The notes beneath the pieces are model-generated. The model had not been told where the DNA came from. It saw nothing but the letters and a program-made list of their open reading frames with translations, and did no database searches. Shown one piece after another: positions 36,495 to 50,654 of a stretch of DNA of 64,000 nucleotides (within the stretch, counting starts at the first letter, position 1; each line of letters starts with the position of its first letter). The DNA lies in contig CM038469.1 in NCBI GenBank assembly GCA_021464415.1, positions 4,690,501 through 4,754,500 of the forward strand. The letters are read 5' to 3'. The translations under genes were made by a program, and so were the position numbers. The stretch comes from Lonicera japonica (lineage: Eukaryota > Streptophyta > Magnoliopsida > Dipsacales > Caprifoliaceae).

Positions 36495-36903
36495 ATTGCC
36501 CCCTCAAGCGTGGATCTCATTAAACAGGATGTAGATTGCGTGCTTGAGCCTAATCTTTGACCGAAAGCTTCCTTAAATGACCCGACTAGATTCCACATGT
36601 CGATCATCAGTCTGGTTAGTTAACAATTTAAGGCTTGACCCACTTCTTTCGGATTTGTGATTCTTTTTTCCTTCATTGCACGCTTGCTAAAGGTATATCA
36701 GCCCTTTGAATATTATATTGTCCATTCGATCCGCTATTGGTCGATTTTATTCATCGGATTCGCATTCACTTGAGTCAAGTGACTCCCAACACAATCAGGA
36801 TCATATTGAGTTTGGCCGAGGTGAATAAAAGGTTTAACATGCAGCTCGACTTTTAGAACATCGCGTATTGTTACTCTTTTAATTTTTTTAACTCCAAGGG
36901 TAG

Positions 36904-39250
36904 ATGGAGTTCGAAAGGGAGACCGAAGGCCCCAACCCTAATTTTGGTTTATGGGTTTCTGGTAAGCATATGTATGGAGATTCAGTGGTTTTAAAGGGGA
37001 ATGTAAAGCCCGATCCTACTGGATTCTCAGTTCTCAGGCAGCGCTGCTGGCCCGATAAGTCATCGTCGAACCTTATATAGCGTTGAACAACGTCATTTGC
37101 TTTTCAGTTCTTATCTAAGTGTTGCTTTCATCTTTTGTAGAGGAAAAATTGTTCACTAGACCCACTTGGGGTATCGTTCATTACGATCAACTGAACGCCA
37201 TCGCCCGTCACACAGACAATAGTGATGGTTCTATGATTAATCATCCCAGGGTAGCCCATAACCTTCTGGGTTACCTCCTTGATTATATGTCCTTTCTCGA
37301 TAGGACTTCCTTAGGCGACTAGATTGGAGACCAGCTAGAACCACCTGCTCAGTATCAATCCGCACACAGAGCTGTTGAGGGTCTTGCCGAGACAGCTTTG
37401 GATCACCCGCAGAAGAAGTGCTAGAAGAGTATGGCCCACAAGTCGGCCAGAGTGAATGTTTTGGCTGTTTCCGCCGTCGACGAGGGTTCGGCTGTTCCTG
37501 CTACATTCAATGCACTGATTCCAGCGTCACTTCAAGTTACTGTTACGGACGACGTCCTAACTTTGACTCTTCTTCCAAAGTTAAATCGAGGGGTCGCAAT
37601 TCCAATCGAAAGTCTAGACAACCCTAATATATACAATGAGGGGATGACCCAAAAATCGAGCAACTTTTCGACGATGCCGGGTTCGCTGACCAAATTGGCC
37701 CTTCAAAGACGACGCCTTCTATCGAACTAGAGGATCTTTTCCCCATAAACATTATAGAGGGGCAGGTCAGTTCGAATGTCGAAACCGTACGTCCCATTTC
37801 TGTGCCAGCCATGGATAAGTCGGTTCCCTCTTCCAAACGAAGACGTTGTTACAAACGAAAGTGTTTTCCCCATTTTTTTCTCATTCTTTCAGTGTTATTT
37901 TCTTTGAGAATTTCTTTTCATGGCCTACCAATGTTAGGAGGCACCTGATAAGGCAGTATCGTATTCGAGTTGGGGCTAAACCCAGTCGTTGTTTACATGA
38001 AATAAGCACTGCTAAGGTCCTTCTTCCTCTTTTCTCTGTCCTAGTTGTGGAGACTACGGCTCTTCCTCGAATAGAGCATTTGAATTTTTGGCAAGTTCAC
38101 TTGCTGAAAGAGAATAAGGCGGTGTCAGCCTCTGACATTGCCAATCTTGCTACTCCTTTAAAGAGGGGCAGAAAAAGGGGTGTGTCTCACGAAGGGGACT
38201 TGGAAACAGTCCCATCCAAGACTCCCCGATTTGATCATGGGGTCCCGTTGTCGGGCGTTGTCCCGAGCATTGAGGTTATCGTTCCTATCATTTTTAAGAT
38301 CATGAATTCTGTTGAGGGTGGTGCCTCAGCTGACTGGGCGGCTATTGATGAGGGGTTCATATTCTCACTTTAGCTGTTGAGAGCGATGTCGGTCCTGGCC
38401 CGTCTGTAAATAAGGCAAAGTGAAGGTTTTCATGGCAGAGCCGAGATTGTGCTTCCCTGACAGACTAGTGACTGTGGAGGACTCAGCTATCCGTGATCCT
38501 GAGGTTGCTCACACTATGATTACCTATATGTCTCTCCCCAAGGGTCAGAAACTGTTGAGGCAAGAAGGCCCTCTGACTTAGGAATGAGAGTTTTTTGATG
38601 CTTTGCAGAAGTAAAACACCCCTCACACCTTTATATTTACTCATCTATTACGATTTTTTTCATCGTTCATATGACAATTGTTGTATATGTAGGTCGGCAC
38701 ACGTTTCTCAGAACTCGAGCTTAAACTTATGCAAGAGCTAAGAAAAGCCAATGCTACTAAGAAGTAGTGAAAAGCCGAGATCAAGAAGTTGCGTGCCTTG
38801 ATTGTCGATCTGTTAAGGCCAAGTTGCCCAAGGCAACTTACTTGCTGCTCTCAAAGCTTCTTACCAAGATTAGACTTCCAGTTTTGATGAAATAAAGAAT
38901 GCTTTAGCTAGAGAGAGTGCCGAACTATTTTTTAAAGGTGTCGTTGTTGAGTTAAATCGAGTTAGGGAGGAGCATGCTTCGGCCGTGGTTCTTAGCATGC
39001 ATCCGCCGTGATCGACGAGAGGAACGACGGTTATAATGAGGCTCTGGGTGACTGTGCGTTTGAGATGTCTAAGCTCAAGGATCTTATTTAACATGGTGGG
39101 TACAAACTCGGCCTTGAATGTGCTGGTCTCCCCCTTGATCATGAACTGTATGGTTGAGCAGTGCTGTGCCAACCTGATTTTTACAATGCCAAAGTTTTTT
39201 CTGACTCTGAAGAGGATGCATCACCTGCTAGTCCCCCTCCCAAAGTTTAA
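36904..39250 (+). pseudogene. Antisense reading frame of gypsy element, decayed (unit 2)
   Basis: Duplicate of 6542-8886. It begins ATG at 36904 (MEFERETEGPNPNFG). The splice-donor-like GT is changed (CCGATAAGT at about 37052). The second block EEKLFTRPTWG follows at about 37139 and meets a TAG at 37321. Later blocks (KRGRKRG near 38160; tail SPPPKV then TAA at 39248-39250) are kept with scattered stops. Private changes in each copy indicate no strong constraint since duplication. Confidence 0.48.
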
Positions 39251-41428
39251 CATTTGCGTCATAAGGGCATATTTGTATATTTTGTCCGGTCTTAGATTCT
39301 TTTTCTCTGCATGTTTTTGATGTAATACGATTTTGACTTAGCTTTTAATTTTGTTGAATTTTATGATTGTATTTTTGTTAATTTCCAAATCGACATTATT
39401 GTGATGTTTCCCCTCAAGACACGAAGTGCGTGTTGCGGCGTGGGGCAGACAGTGCTTTGTGGATTGATACCGTATAAAATTTTTCAGCCAATCTATAAAG
39501 TAGTTTTGAATAATGCCCCTAAGGCACAAGTGTTCATCTCGGCCTATGAAATATGACATCTGTGGCTTAAACAGCCAATTTTTTTTTTAAATAATGCCCC
39601 TAGGGCACAAGTGTGCATTTCGGCCGTTAACAGATGACACTTGTGGGTTAAACAGCCAAAAAGGCTTTGCACTTATAAGTCAATCAGTTCATGAGAGTTA
39701 CGCAATTCGTGCGTATTAAATGCACGTACACATATAAACGTGCTTATCCTTTAAGCGAATTGTTTAGTGTATTTAATGGGCAGTTGTGCATTTTGCCACG
39801 TGGTGGTCCGGGAAGGGTTGGTGTTGTTCTCCGAAGCGCACATCTACTTCAAATTAATTATATCCCTCGTCCGCTGAGGCTAGCAGTTCCTATCGTCCGC
39901 TGACGACCGACAATATTACAGACGTCATTTCTCTTAGGGTAAAAATTCTTGAACCAGAAGTTCGGAGACTGAAGAGAGATATCCCTCGGATGGTCAGAAT
40001 CATCAAGGATCTGGAGAGGCGTTTGGCCGCCGTAATAGCAGAAAGGGACTAACTGCGGGAAAGGCTTGGGTAGGAGGAAGAAGAACAAAAGAAGGGAATA
40101 CGTACTTCTACCCTATCAAAAATACATGTTTACCCATGTATTTTTGATGGTTGAGAGTTAGCCGCCTTAAAATAGGCGATTTTTTCCCTCTTTTGTTCTT
40201 CAACCGTTCCATCTGTTCTTACTTCCCCTCCCTCCGGACACGTTGAGTTTCATCTTCTTCCTCCTCCTTAAGTTCTTCTTGGATTGGTTTCATCTTTCTG
40301 ATCTAGAGTTCTTATGGAGCCTGAGGTAGTTGTTAAAATTTATGACAAGTTGCCCTTAGTGTCACAACTGTTTGTTTATCCATTATATAGGGTTTATCCG
40401 TTTAGGGAGAAGTAGCAGAATACTTTAACAGTTTTGTATGAAAAAAATCTTCTGTGCCATATTGTTTATCAATCGAACCCCAAAGTCCCACCATTGTAAT
40501 CATTTATATCAATGAAAAAGTACTATTTTGTTCTATAAACCTTTATTCGCTATTTTTGATCTTCTCTGTGGTTGTTTGAATGCTTGCAATTGAATCACTA
40601 CTATCGACCTATGTTTTTTGTGAACAAACTTCGAATATGTAACACTTCAACCCCAATAATACTATTTCGTATTGGTGAAATGCCAATCAATTCTAAAATT
40701 AAAAATTAGAGTCTTTTTGTCTGATGTAGAGTAAAACACTCTGTACGTGTCAACCGAGGTTCAAACAACTTGGACTCAAGATCATCTTAGACTTTTTAAG
40801 CAAATTTCTCGATGTATTTAGGTTGGAACTTTAGTGATACAACAATCTCAATGAACTAGTTATAAGCATGTAGATTGAGGTTTAAACAACTTTGAATCAG
40901 GATTTTTTAGTTCCGATCGTAGTATAACTTCTGTAAGCCATTTACTGTGGTTCTATTGACATTTCAACAAAACTATGATCCCAACGAACTAATTGTTTAT
41001 GTCTGAATATTTTCGAAGAGATTTAACTGAATGTAATTAAACTTGATTCGCCGCCACTACTTCAATCCACAATCTATTAAGAAATTCAATTGAAGGGTTT
41101 TCGCTTACCGAACTTCCTGTAAAGGAAGATAACCACTCAAATAATCCACGCCTCAGGTCGCGTCAAGTCCTGAATGGCTCGTCGCGGGCATGTTTAAGGC
41201 CCCACATGCGATTTTAATTGTCACAGTGTAATTTCTTTCTAACGTAACCTTTCGAGCGAAACGTTGTCTCGGCTTGTCATAAATGGACTGTGGTCTTTCA
41301 TCTCTCTAGGCCACCTTTAACTTCTATTTATGCGAGTTCTGATTCCTTTGCTTCTTCTATATTCCATTTTTGACTTTTATGTGTTCATAACTTTCATTCT
41401 AGAGATTCATTTTCACACTCTGAACTCC
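39251..41428. other. Non-coding interior of gypsy element (unit 2)
   Basis: Duplicate of 8887-11063, including the 80-bp tandem duplication (about 39510-39670). No gene. Confidence 0.5.
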
Positions 41429-41695
41429 ATGGCGAATCAACACAGTGGTGCTTGTTCAAACAACCCTGGCGGCAATGAGGCCACATATTTTATTCCTTCC
41501 TGCTTCGTTACCTCCGACGAGGTATCCGAGAGGATCAATCGACTCCAACTGGAGTTAGCTGAACGTACTTTCGAACTGGAGGGAGCTCGGCAGAAGTTGG
41601 ATAGAGCCTTTGTCGATGGGGCTCATGCCACCGTGGAGATTGCTCATCTGCGGATTGCTTTAAACTCAGTGTGCCGGCTCCAAGAGCGCCAATAG
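41429..41695 (+). pseudogene. Small antisense coiled-coil ORF, shortened (unit 2)
   Basis: The counterpart of 11064-11378. The same start (MANQHSGACSNNPGGNE) and coiled-coil block (ERINRLQLELAERTFELEGA) are present. A TAG at 41693-41695 replaces the CAA-GAG continuation, cutting it to 88 residues. Function unknown. Confidence 0.4.
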
Positions 41696-42454
41696 GAGGC
41701 TTATGGTACTATGAAGAAATGGTACAATATCGTTGTTATATAGAGGAATACCCTTCGAGTGGAGCTAAGGCGTCAGGATTAAGCCTTGCTTCCCCCCATA
41801 CATTTTTCTTTCTTTTTTTTGTGACTTCAAAGTTTTCTTTTGTACACAGCTTCGTCAATCAATACACATCTGTATATAAAGCGTGTTTAATTTTTATTTT
41901 GCGGCATTGTTATGTTATAATCAAATTGCTAATTGTAGCAACTTTCACACTCATGCATAATAATTTTAAGATGTCTTTTTTGGTCTTGCCAAATCCAAGG
42001 AACTCCAAGTCTTGGTTAAGTGTTCATTAATCATGATTTTCACTTAAAAAAAATATATGACAGTTAAATCAACTTCATCTTGGTTGATATGTTTCAGCCT
42101 TTGATCTGCCCCGTAGGTACTGACATTCACAACGACCTCACTCAGGCATGCGAAATTTACGAAGTGTTTCTGCTGCACTTGGCACTTACGCCAACCTAAA
42201 CAGGCTTGCAAGGCCTCTTACCCAATGGTAACCCCCTTGTGGGAGAACGACGTCGATATACTTTCGGTGAAAGCATCAATAATGTGCTGGCTCAACACAG
42301 CCTTGCCTTTTCAACGAGCCGTTACAGCATCGCCCCCATTGGAGGTCTTTGGCTTGCATAATGGTGAATTAATTAAACTTCTCATTGCATTTGAATAATA
42401 AGTCAGCAAAGACATTGGCCATTTGCCGTGGCCTTCTCTGATAAAATAAAAGAG

Positions 42455-45430
42455 TTAATGACAGTATGGTCTCAAATTGCTGATGTTCCATGGATTTGGA
42501 ATCTCTCTTCCGTCTTGATCCCTTAAATAATATGCACTAGTCCCAGTCAGGCCAGTTACCTCGTACTACCCTCCCAATTAGCAACTAATTTTTCGTAAGT
42601 TGGCATGAAAGTTGTTTATTCTAGAGAACCTTTCGATATAAGCCGAGTCGAACTCTTTGAATAATCTCTGGGCTAGTTTCATGTAAGCCTCCATGATTTG
42701 ATTCTTGGCAGCATATTCTCCTGTTAGTTGATTTGCCACCAACTGCGAGTCGCAGTGAATATTGAGGTTCCTAACGCCCAATGTTTTTGCCCTTTTTAAA
42801 CTCATGATCAAAGTTTCGTATTTAGCTTCATTGTTCGACGCCGAAAACCTAACCGAATAGAATGTTCTATGATTGTGTTGTCGGGTGACTTTTATACGAT
42901 TTTGACCCCTGATCCTTCTCTGGTTGAAGACCCATCAATGAAAAAGTCCAAGTCTCGGCTTTTTGGGTGACGGTTTGGTCGGCCACTTGTTCTGGGGTGT
43001 GAATTTCTAAAGGATCAACATTCATTATGTCTGATTCACTCTGCCTCTAGTTAGAATAAATGATGGATTATCTGCTGCGATTGCTGAGTCCAATTGTCGA
43101 TCACCCGGAGTCATTTGGCAATCAGTAAATTCGGTAACGAAATCAGTCAGCACTTGCCCTTTTATTGATGTATGTGGCTCATACTCGATGTGAAATCGGC
43201 CCAGCTCTACGGACCAACGTTCCAGGCGCCTAGATAAATCAGCTCGATGTAGGGATGCCTTTATTAATGCGGAAGTAAGTACCTTGATTGGGTGGGCAGC
43301 AAAGTAATGGCAGAGACGTCGAGACGCCGTAATGAGAGCAAGTACAAGTTTCTCTATTGGCTGTCACCAGACTTTTGCTAACATAGTAAATGGGTTTCTC
43401 AATTCCTTCATACTCCATAATCAGGGCAGCACTAACAGCCTTTGAAGATGATGAAAGATGCACAAATAATTGCTCATTGGGCATTGGGATGGATATGAGA
43501 GGCGGATTGTTTAGATATGCCTTCAAGTCGGCCAGTGCCTTATCACACTCCTTGTCCCACATGAAATTCTTTACCTTTTTAAGCACTTTGAAAAAGGGTT
43601 GACATCTATCTGAACATTTCGAAATAAAGTGATTCAAAGAAGCAATCATACTAGCTAAGATCTGCATTTCTTTAAGGTTCTTTGATGCTTTAACGTTCTG
43701 CAATGCCTATATATTTTATGGGTTCACTTTAATACCCCTGCTGTTCACTAGAAAACCCAGAAACTTTCCAGAGCTCACCCCAAATGTGCACTTTATTGCG
43801 TTCAGCTTCATCTTGTAGTGTCTCAATATCTGAAAAGTTTTCTCTAAATCGGAGATGTGATCGACTGCTTTCTTGCTTTTCACCAATATATCATCTAAAT
43901 AAACTTTCATGGACTTTTCGATTTCTTCTTAGAACATCTTCGTGACAAGCCTTTGGTAAGTGGTGTCGGCATTCTTGAGGCCAAAAGGCATAACCTTATA
44001 ACAATACAAGCCCATTGTTGTGATAAACGCCGTGGCTTCTTGGTTAGGACCAAATAAGGGAATATGATGATAGCCAGAATATGCATCCAAGAAGCTCATT
44101 TTTTCATGTCCAGTTGCCGAATCCACCAACTAGTCAAGTTTTGGTAACAAAAAACTATATTTAGGGCATGCCTTATTAAGATCGGTAAAATAGACGCAAA
44201 AGCGCCACTTTTCATTTTTCTTTTTAACAACGATGAGGTTCGAGATCCATTTTGGGAATTCTGCTTCCCTTATTATTCCTGCATCCAACAGTTTATGTAC
44301 CTCGTCCTCTACAACCTTAGCCTTTTCTGATGCCACCCTTCTGGGTTGCTGTTTCATCGGCTTATGGTTCTTGTCAATGTAAGTTGTGACACATCACTTT
44401 GGCATCAATCCCCGGCATCTCGGGAGGTTGCCAAAAAAATATGTCTATGTTGGCCCTCAAGAACTCAGTCATTCGATCCTTTTCTTCTTTTGTCCAGGAA
44501 CTGCCAATTAGAAAAAAAAATTCTTCAACACAGGAACCCTCAACCGCTGGGACCAGAATCACGTTTTCAAATACTTTCTCTGCCGGTAGCCCTCGTGTCC
44601 CACCTTCAAAGGCCTTCCCTGACTGTAATTGCTAGGAATTTTTGGGGACTTTGTCCCTCTTAGTGGAGGCTTCAGGCAACTCTGTCTCTTTTATCTTTCC
44701 TTGGCTTTTATCGGCCGCTGCGGCTACCAAAGCCTTCGGTATTTTGGCTATTTTCCCACCAACCTGAATACTATCAATGATTTCTATTGGGTGCTTAAAG
44801 TTAGCGGCTCCCTGTACTGCCAACTCGAAACATAAATGAGCATCTTCCTGTTTTTCCCGAACAACGACTACCCCGTTGCTCGTCGGGAACTTGAGTTTCT
44901 GATGGAGAGAGGAGGAAATGGCATTCATTTGGATCAACCATCCTCTGCCAATGATTGCATTATAAGGAGAGTCTATATCCATGACAATGAACTCCACGAC
45001 TTTCTATTTCAACCCTAAACAGACCGGTACCTCGGCTATAGCAATGGGCCAAACCGTTTCTCCGCTAAAGCTGAACGTACACAGGTGAATCAGTGCTTTT
45101 GACTTAAAAGGGCGGGAGGTTTAGCTTCTTAAACATGCTGTGATACATTATCTCAGATGAACTCCCCTGGTTAATCAGTACTCTTTTGACATCAAAGGTA
45201 TTGATGTTAACAGTCAACACAAGCGCATCGTTATGCGGGGTATCTACCCCTCGCATGTCTTCTTTAGTGACCTTGATCTCATATGTTTGCTTATCTCGTC
45301 TTTCTTTCCTGTAAGTCGTGACCGATATTACCTCGGCCCCGAATGCTTTTTCGATGCATTGATCCCTATTCACATAGACTCTCATCGCGTTCTTAGTAAC
45401 ATAATCCTGGTTGGTATAGCCGTGAATCAC
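42455..45430 (-). pseudogene. Gypsy pol remnant (unit 2)
   Basis: Protease is at about 45430-44632 (the DQGSS position reads NQGSS here, so the catalytic Asp is lost). RT is at about 44562-43716, split by stops at about 44129 and 43928. RNase H is at 43703-43239. The second RNase H is at about 42960-42578, with an extra frameshift near 42845. The integrase tail is at about 42588-42455. The RNase H/integrase-tail junction is the same as in unit 1, so the integrase core was lost before duplication. Confidence 0.83.
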
Positions 45431-45559
45431 GTCTATTTACCCACCGAAAGTTTTTGGGACCTCCTTGTCGCCATGCTCATCATCGCTGCTATTCTCTACT
45501 TTCTCGGTGGTTTTGACAAATTCGGCCAAATGCACCTTTGTTACCAAACCCTTTAGAAA

Positions 45560-47003
45560 CTACTTGAGGGTTTTGCACTCTTTTATCTTATAACCATGGT
45601 CCTTACGGTATGAACATTTCACTTTCTTGTTTTTTCGTTTTGGATCTCCACCCAGAGGTCTCTGCCATTCGAAGAATGGCTCATCTTTGATCTGATACAT
45701 GATTTGGTGGATCGACTTAGTGAAAATCATGTGGACCCCTTGATAACCCTCATCACCGACATGAAAAAAATCCTCATTTTTCTGTTTCTTGGAGCAATAA
45801 GAACCCCTGTCACCCTGTCCTTTCTTTTTATCGGCGTTCATGTTCCTCCTCTAATTACCAACCATCAACTCATCGTCCTCAACGCGGGTGTACTAGCCTA
45901 TTCTCGACAATAGTTCATCGAAAGTCTGAGGAGGCTTACGAGTCAAAGAATTATATATGCCGCTATCGTCCTTGGGTAAGCCGTACCTGAAGGTGTTTAG
46001 AGCAAACTGTAAATCACAGCCTTTCACCTCTTGGAATATTTCCCAATATCTTGTCGAATATCCCCTCAGAGTTTCGTCCCTTCTTTTTCTCATGTTTGCT
46101 AAGGCCTCAGAGCCTTTCACTAGCCTGCTGCTAGTTATAAATTTGGCTGTGAACTGCTCTGCCAGCTCTCGAAAACTATCGATCTGACCCGCCGACAATT
46201 GGGTAAACCATCTGAGGGCAACCTCGCCCAGACTCGTAGGAAATATTCGGTACATCACGACATTATCTGAAATCCAATAAGCCATGACCTACTAATAATA
46301 CTTGACATGGTTGGCTGGGTCTGTCTTATTGTTATATATGTTGAACTTCGGTTGAGGCAGCTTTTTGGGTGGCGGGGCTTCGACTATGCGCCTTGTGAGT
46401 GGCGAGCCGTTTTGCTCTCCCAATGATTCCTGTGCCAGGTTTCTAGGAGTGTAGGCGATGAATTTTTTGGCTATTGTTGAATCAATCAGTTTCCTCAGAT
46501 CATTTTCTGCCCACGTTGGGCCTATAATCCTTCTCAACCAGCCTGTCGAACACACTCTGTCTGGGTTCTGCCACTGGGACTTTTGGAGTGGAAACATGTA
46601 CACTAGCTGGTTGTTTATCATCTTGGCCCCGAACCTGAGTTTGGATGGTTACTGGATTTTCAGTAATAACATTGTCATTATGCGGTTTCCTGACGGTCGA
46701 TGTTGCCGTGTCTTTCTCCTCTGAAATTCTGAAGATGAATTTCGTCATGTACCTTCTCAAAATTCCGTCATGAACTTTTTCATGCAAGGTTTGATTCTTT
46801 AACCTAAGTAACGTAACAATACTGATGGCACTCCCGCCAGTGAGATTAGGATCACTATAATTGTTATCGACCGGCATCCAATTCGTGTTGACCGGCAGTT
46901 TTGAGGATCGTTTTGTTGTTGTTCGAAGGGGTGGCAATTCGCCATCTCTCCCTGTGGGTTGAGCCTGCGAAATTCGCGAGGTGGCTGCTCTCGTTTGAGG
47001 CAT
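45560..47003 (-). pseudogene. Gypsy gag remnant (unit 2)
   Basis: ATG at 47003 (MPQTRAATSRISQ). The gag core at 46285-45893 is longer and open here (130 residues, including RWFTQLSAGQIDSF and LPKDDSGIYNSL) because a stop of unit 1 is absent. A zinc-knuckle-like CSYRKDHGYKIKEC lies near 45600, with one His changed to Arg and another to Tyr. Frameshifts separate the blocks. Confidence 0.8.
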
Positions 47004-47103
47004 GTTAAAGGGTAATACTTTTTTTGGTGGATAAAAACCACACTCAACAGTTTTTCGAAAGGAAAAATAATGTTTTTCTTGTTTCCCACAGACGGCGCCA
47101 AAC

Positions 47104-47854
47104 TGTAGGCGATCAAAATTTTACGACCTGACCCACTAAGATGATTCGAGAAACGAGTTAGAATGAACGAAAAAAGAGGTGAAAAGTGACAAGATAATTT
47201 TTTTGGGTACAGTAGGTTCCCCCAGTAGCGCTTATGCTGATCCAGTAATACGTCCTCCATTTATGTGTGTGTGTGGTTATTGTATTGAGCTTTAAAGGCA
47301 AAAATTAATGGTGTTACAAGCTTTCTCTCTCTCTCTATCTCTCTCTCTCTCTCTTAAATAGATTAAGTAAACTAGCAATTATTTGCTTAAATACTCAGCC
47401 ACCAAACCTTTTTCAGAGCCTCCCTTCTTTTATTTATACGTATAGAATTAGGGTTACACTTGCTTATTATGATTAATAGTAAAATGACTAAAGAGGGTAA
47501 GACTTGGATAATACTCAAGCCTTCATTCCCTTATCCACTACTAACAACTTCTGAATTCTTACATTGGTAGTGGGACAGTGGAGATCTGCACAATTTTGTA
47601 CAGACTCGTACAATCTAGTATGATCCTTTCCACGTATTTCTCACACATTCCACACGTGCTATGGCGCATGTGCCCTTCCCTGGGGTCTCGGCTCCGGCTG
47701 TCCATCTCGGCGTGCTTTGACGCCCTTGCTTCAGCATGTCTTCTGGTTGTTCTTTTTTTTGTTTGGGCATGGCTCGTCAGCTTGGCCTGGGGTATGGGTC
47801 TTCGAGCAGGTTGGGCCGCCCTAGTTTACCTTAACCAAATTTTATACTCCCTCA
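47104..47854 (-). repeat. 5' LTR of gypsy element (unit 2)
   Basis: 751 bp, TG..CA termini, with an expanded CT microsatellite (about 47323-47355) that explains most of the length difference from 16757-17489. The primer-binding-like TTTGGCGCCGTCTGTGG lies just inside (47086-47103, - strand). Confidence 0.87.
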
Positions 47855-47859
47855 GCTCC

Positions 47860-49937
47860 TAAAGTTTAAACATATGTATTCACTAAAAATTAGACAAGTC
47901 TCCTTTTTGGGATCTAATTACACTTAAATACCTTAAAATATAAAGTTCTACACATAAGTCCCTATATATTTTATATTTTTCAAAAATACCCCATATGCAG
48001 TTAATTTTTTTGAAAATCAAGGGGGTCAATCCCCACCCCCATCTTTTCCTTTACTAGCACCACCCCTGTCAATATATTAAATCATAATAGTTTTGAATAT
48101 TTGTTGGTAAATTTATTTTCTCTTTACGGAATAAATAAAATATTCATTATAAATTGTCTGATTATTTAGACATATTATTACATTTTTATACATCCATCTA
48201 AATTAATTTTACAGAAAACTGAAAAAATAATTTGAGTTATACTTTATTTTGCTAACTATTAGTTAAAAAATGATGGTAAATTATTTTTTCTTCTTTTATA
48301 AAAAAGGCTTGAAAAATGCAACTAAGATATATAAAAGTCCGTATCAAATTGAAATCTTTTAAGATGGAGAAGTTCAAAACGAGGCATACAAGAATGGGTG
48401 TAAGTTTTCTTTTCTTGATTTTTTTATATAAGTAACGATTAAATAATACAATTTTTTTATATATAATTTTACAACCAGCACAGTAAAATGTATAAACGGG
48501 TCGAATACAACCATCAATAAGATGGACACAAATTTTTTTATTTTATTTTTTTCTTAATTTTTTTCCCTTTTTCATTTCTTATTTTGAATTATAGAAACTG
48601 TAATTTAAAAACCTGTAAAGTTCATTTCACTATGAATATATAGTTATTTATTCTATTTTTTTTATTTATGTTTTTAATACTTGCAAGGTCATATTTTTTT
48701 TGAATAAATTATTTGATTTGATTAGTCCATATAATAACATAATTGAGACTTTTCATATAAATAAATAACATAACGGAGGGTCATTTGCAATGTTTCCCTT
48801 AATGTTTCAGAAGTTGCAATTAATATCAACCTCAAAGTATCTTTAGTATTGTTGCAACTTAAACCTTTCATTAACTTCCATTTAAAACAAGTTAATGGTT
48901 GTTGACGTGGCTCTATGATGTGGAACAAACCATTTGAAAACTAAAATATAAATGACAAATTAAACTCTAAAGTATGGAGTCAATTGCAATGTTCCCATTG
49001 ACGCTTCAAAAGTTGCAATGTGAACCTTGAAATACTTTTTCAACTCATCTTCAACACATGTGGCCACCTTTTCTGTATTACGTTTTAGCTTGATACAAGT
49101 ATTACTACATTAATGGCAATTTCTCATTATTTTTATTTGATTTAAAATTATTACAGAGTTTTAAGGAAGAAAATGATGACCCATAAAGGCATTAGGAACA
49201 TTCACAGGCATTCATATCTTTTAATGACATTCTTTATTTATCTCTCTAATGCCGATTTATTCTTAAAAGATATAGGAATAATTTCCTTACATCTAGCACA
49301 TATTGGTGGATCAATCAAACCACAAGAAAACTTTATATCCATGTTCAAACTAAAAAAAATAATTAAAAGATTCAAATAACAAATTCTTCTAGAAAATAAT
49401 AAAAGAAATAAACAAATACCTACACCAAAACATTGGCAATCCTTTCTTTCTGGTTTGGAATTTGTCCATGAAATCTGTAGAAACAAATGTTTGGCTATAA
49501 TAACAAACTCTTTAATTCATATTTTTGAGATTGCTTTATTTCATTATAGCAAAAAATAATATAAAACAGAATATATAATCTTAATAAGGTTGTTATAGTA
49601 ACTTTTGAAAAATCAGGGGGAACACAACTTACTCCATACTTAGGAATTTAGTCCGTCATATATATTTTCGTTTTAAATGATTTGTTCCGTGTCATAACTA
49701 CATTATCAAGCCACATCAACAGTTGTTAACTTTTTTAAATGGAAGTTAATAAAAAGCTCAAATTGTAACATTAAAAATACTTTATGGTTGACATTGCAAT
49801 ATTTGAAACATTAGGATAAACATTGCAAATAACCCCTACTTAAGGGTTTAATTTATCAATTCTCCCAAAAAGTAATTTATTCACATGGAAAATAAAGTTT
49901 TAAAGGGATGAAGTCACCGACCTAGCTCCCGCTCCAC
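47860..49937. repeat. Gene-free stretch with long inverted repeat (unit 2)
   Basis: Duplicate of 17495-19574. The inverted arms lie at about 48776-49012 and 49602-49840. No gene. Confidence 0.6.
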
Positions 49938-50588
49938 CAGTGGCGGAGCCAGGAATTAAAACCAGGAGGGGCCAAATTAATACACTTTTTAAAAAAATTT
50001 GCATGTACTTTTAATAAGGTTAGAATTAAAATACTATATTAAAATATTTAACATCTTATATGTCAAAATTCACATATTTAGTTACAGTATTCCCCTTTGA
50101 AACTTCATATTTTGAAAATGCTTAATAATATATTTATTATCAATAATTTCATATATTAATCTCCAAGCAAATTTTTTCTCAAAAACATCTTACTATATAA
50201 AATTCAATATTTTCTAACCCAATATTAAATTAACCTAAAAAAATGAAAGAATAGAAAAATAAAACCGATGAGCTACTGCACCAAAATGGAAAAATAAAAA
50301 AGCCCTAGAAAAAATAATTGTAATGTTAATAATTAGCATATCCTTCTATTACGAAAATCTACTCCGAATATTTACCTACATATAATACATTGACCTTATA
50401 CTTAATTATAATTACAATAAACTGCCCCTGTACTTATTTATCAAATCACACAAACCCCTCGTTCATTGAACTTTCCAAATTGTACAAGTGCTCCCTACTT
50501 TTACATTATTGCACAAAATTCTCTGTATTAAGCAAAACTTTGTGAAAAGTTCAAATGGGGCCCTGGTCTCCAAGTGGCTCTGCCCCTG
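49938..50588. mobile_element. hAT-like non-autonomous element (unit 2)
   Basis: Duplicate of 19575-20227, 651 bp, target duplication CGCTCCAC (49930-49937, 50589-50596). Ends CAGTGGCGGAGCCA and CAGGGGCAGAGCCA match at 12 of 14 positions. Confidence 0.82.
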
Positions 50589-50654
50589 CGCTCCACCACT
50601 TGTCTTGCAATGCTTTTTGTGTCGGAAATAGTGTAAACCACATGTTATATAAAT

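Larger units (their letters stand above)
35769..47854 (-). mobile_element. Ty3/gypsy LTR retrotransposon, Tat-type, defective (unit 2)
   Basis: A 12,086-bp duplicate of 5402-17489 with the same target duplication GCTCC (35764-35768, 47855-47859), LTRs at 35769-36494 and 47104-47854, and the same integrase deletion. It is therefore not an independent insertion. Gag and pol carry partly shared and partly private disabling mutations. Confidence 0.9.
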
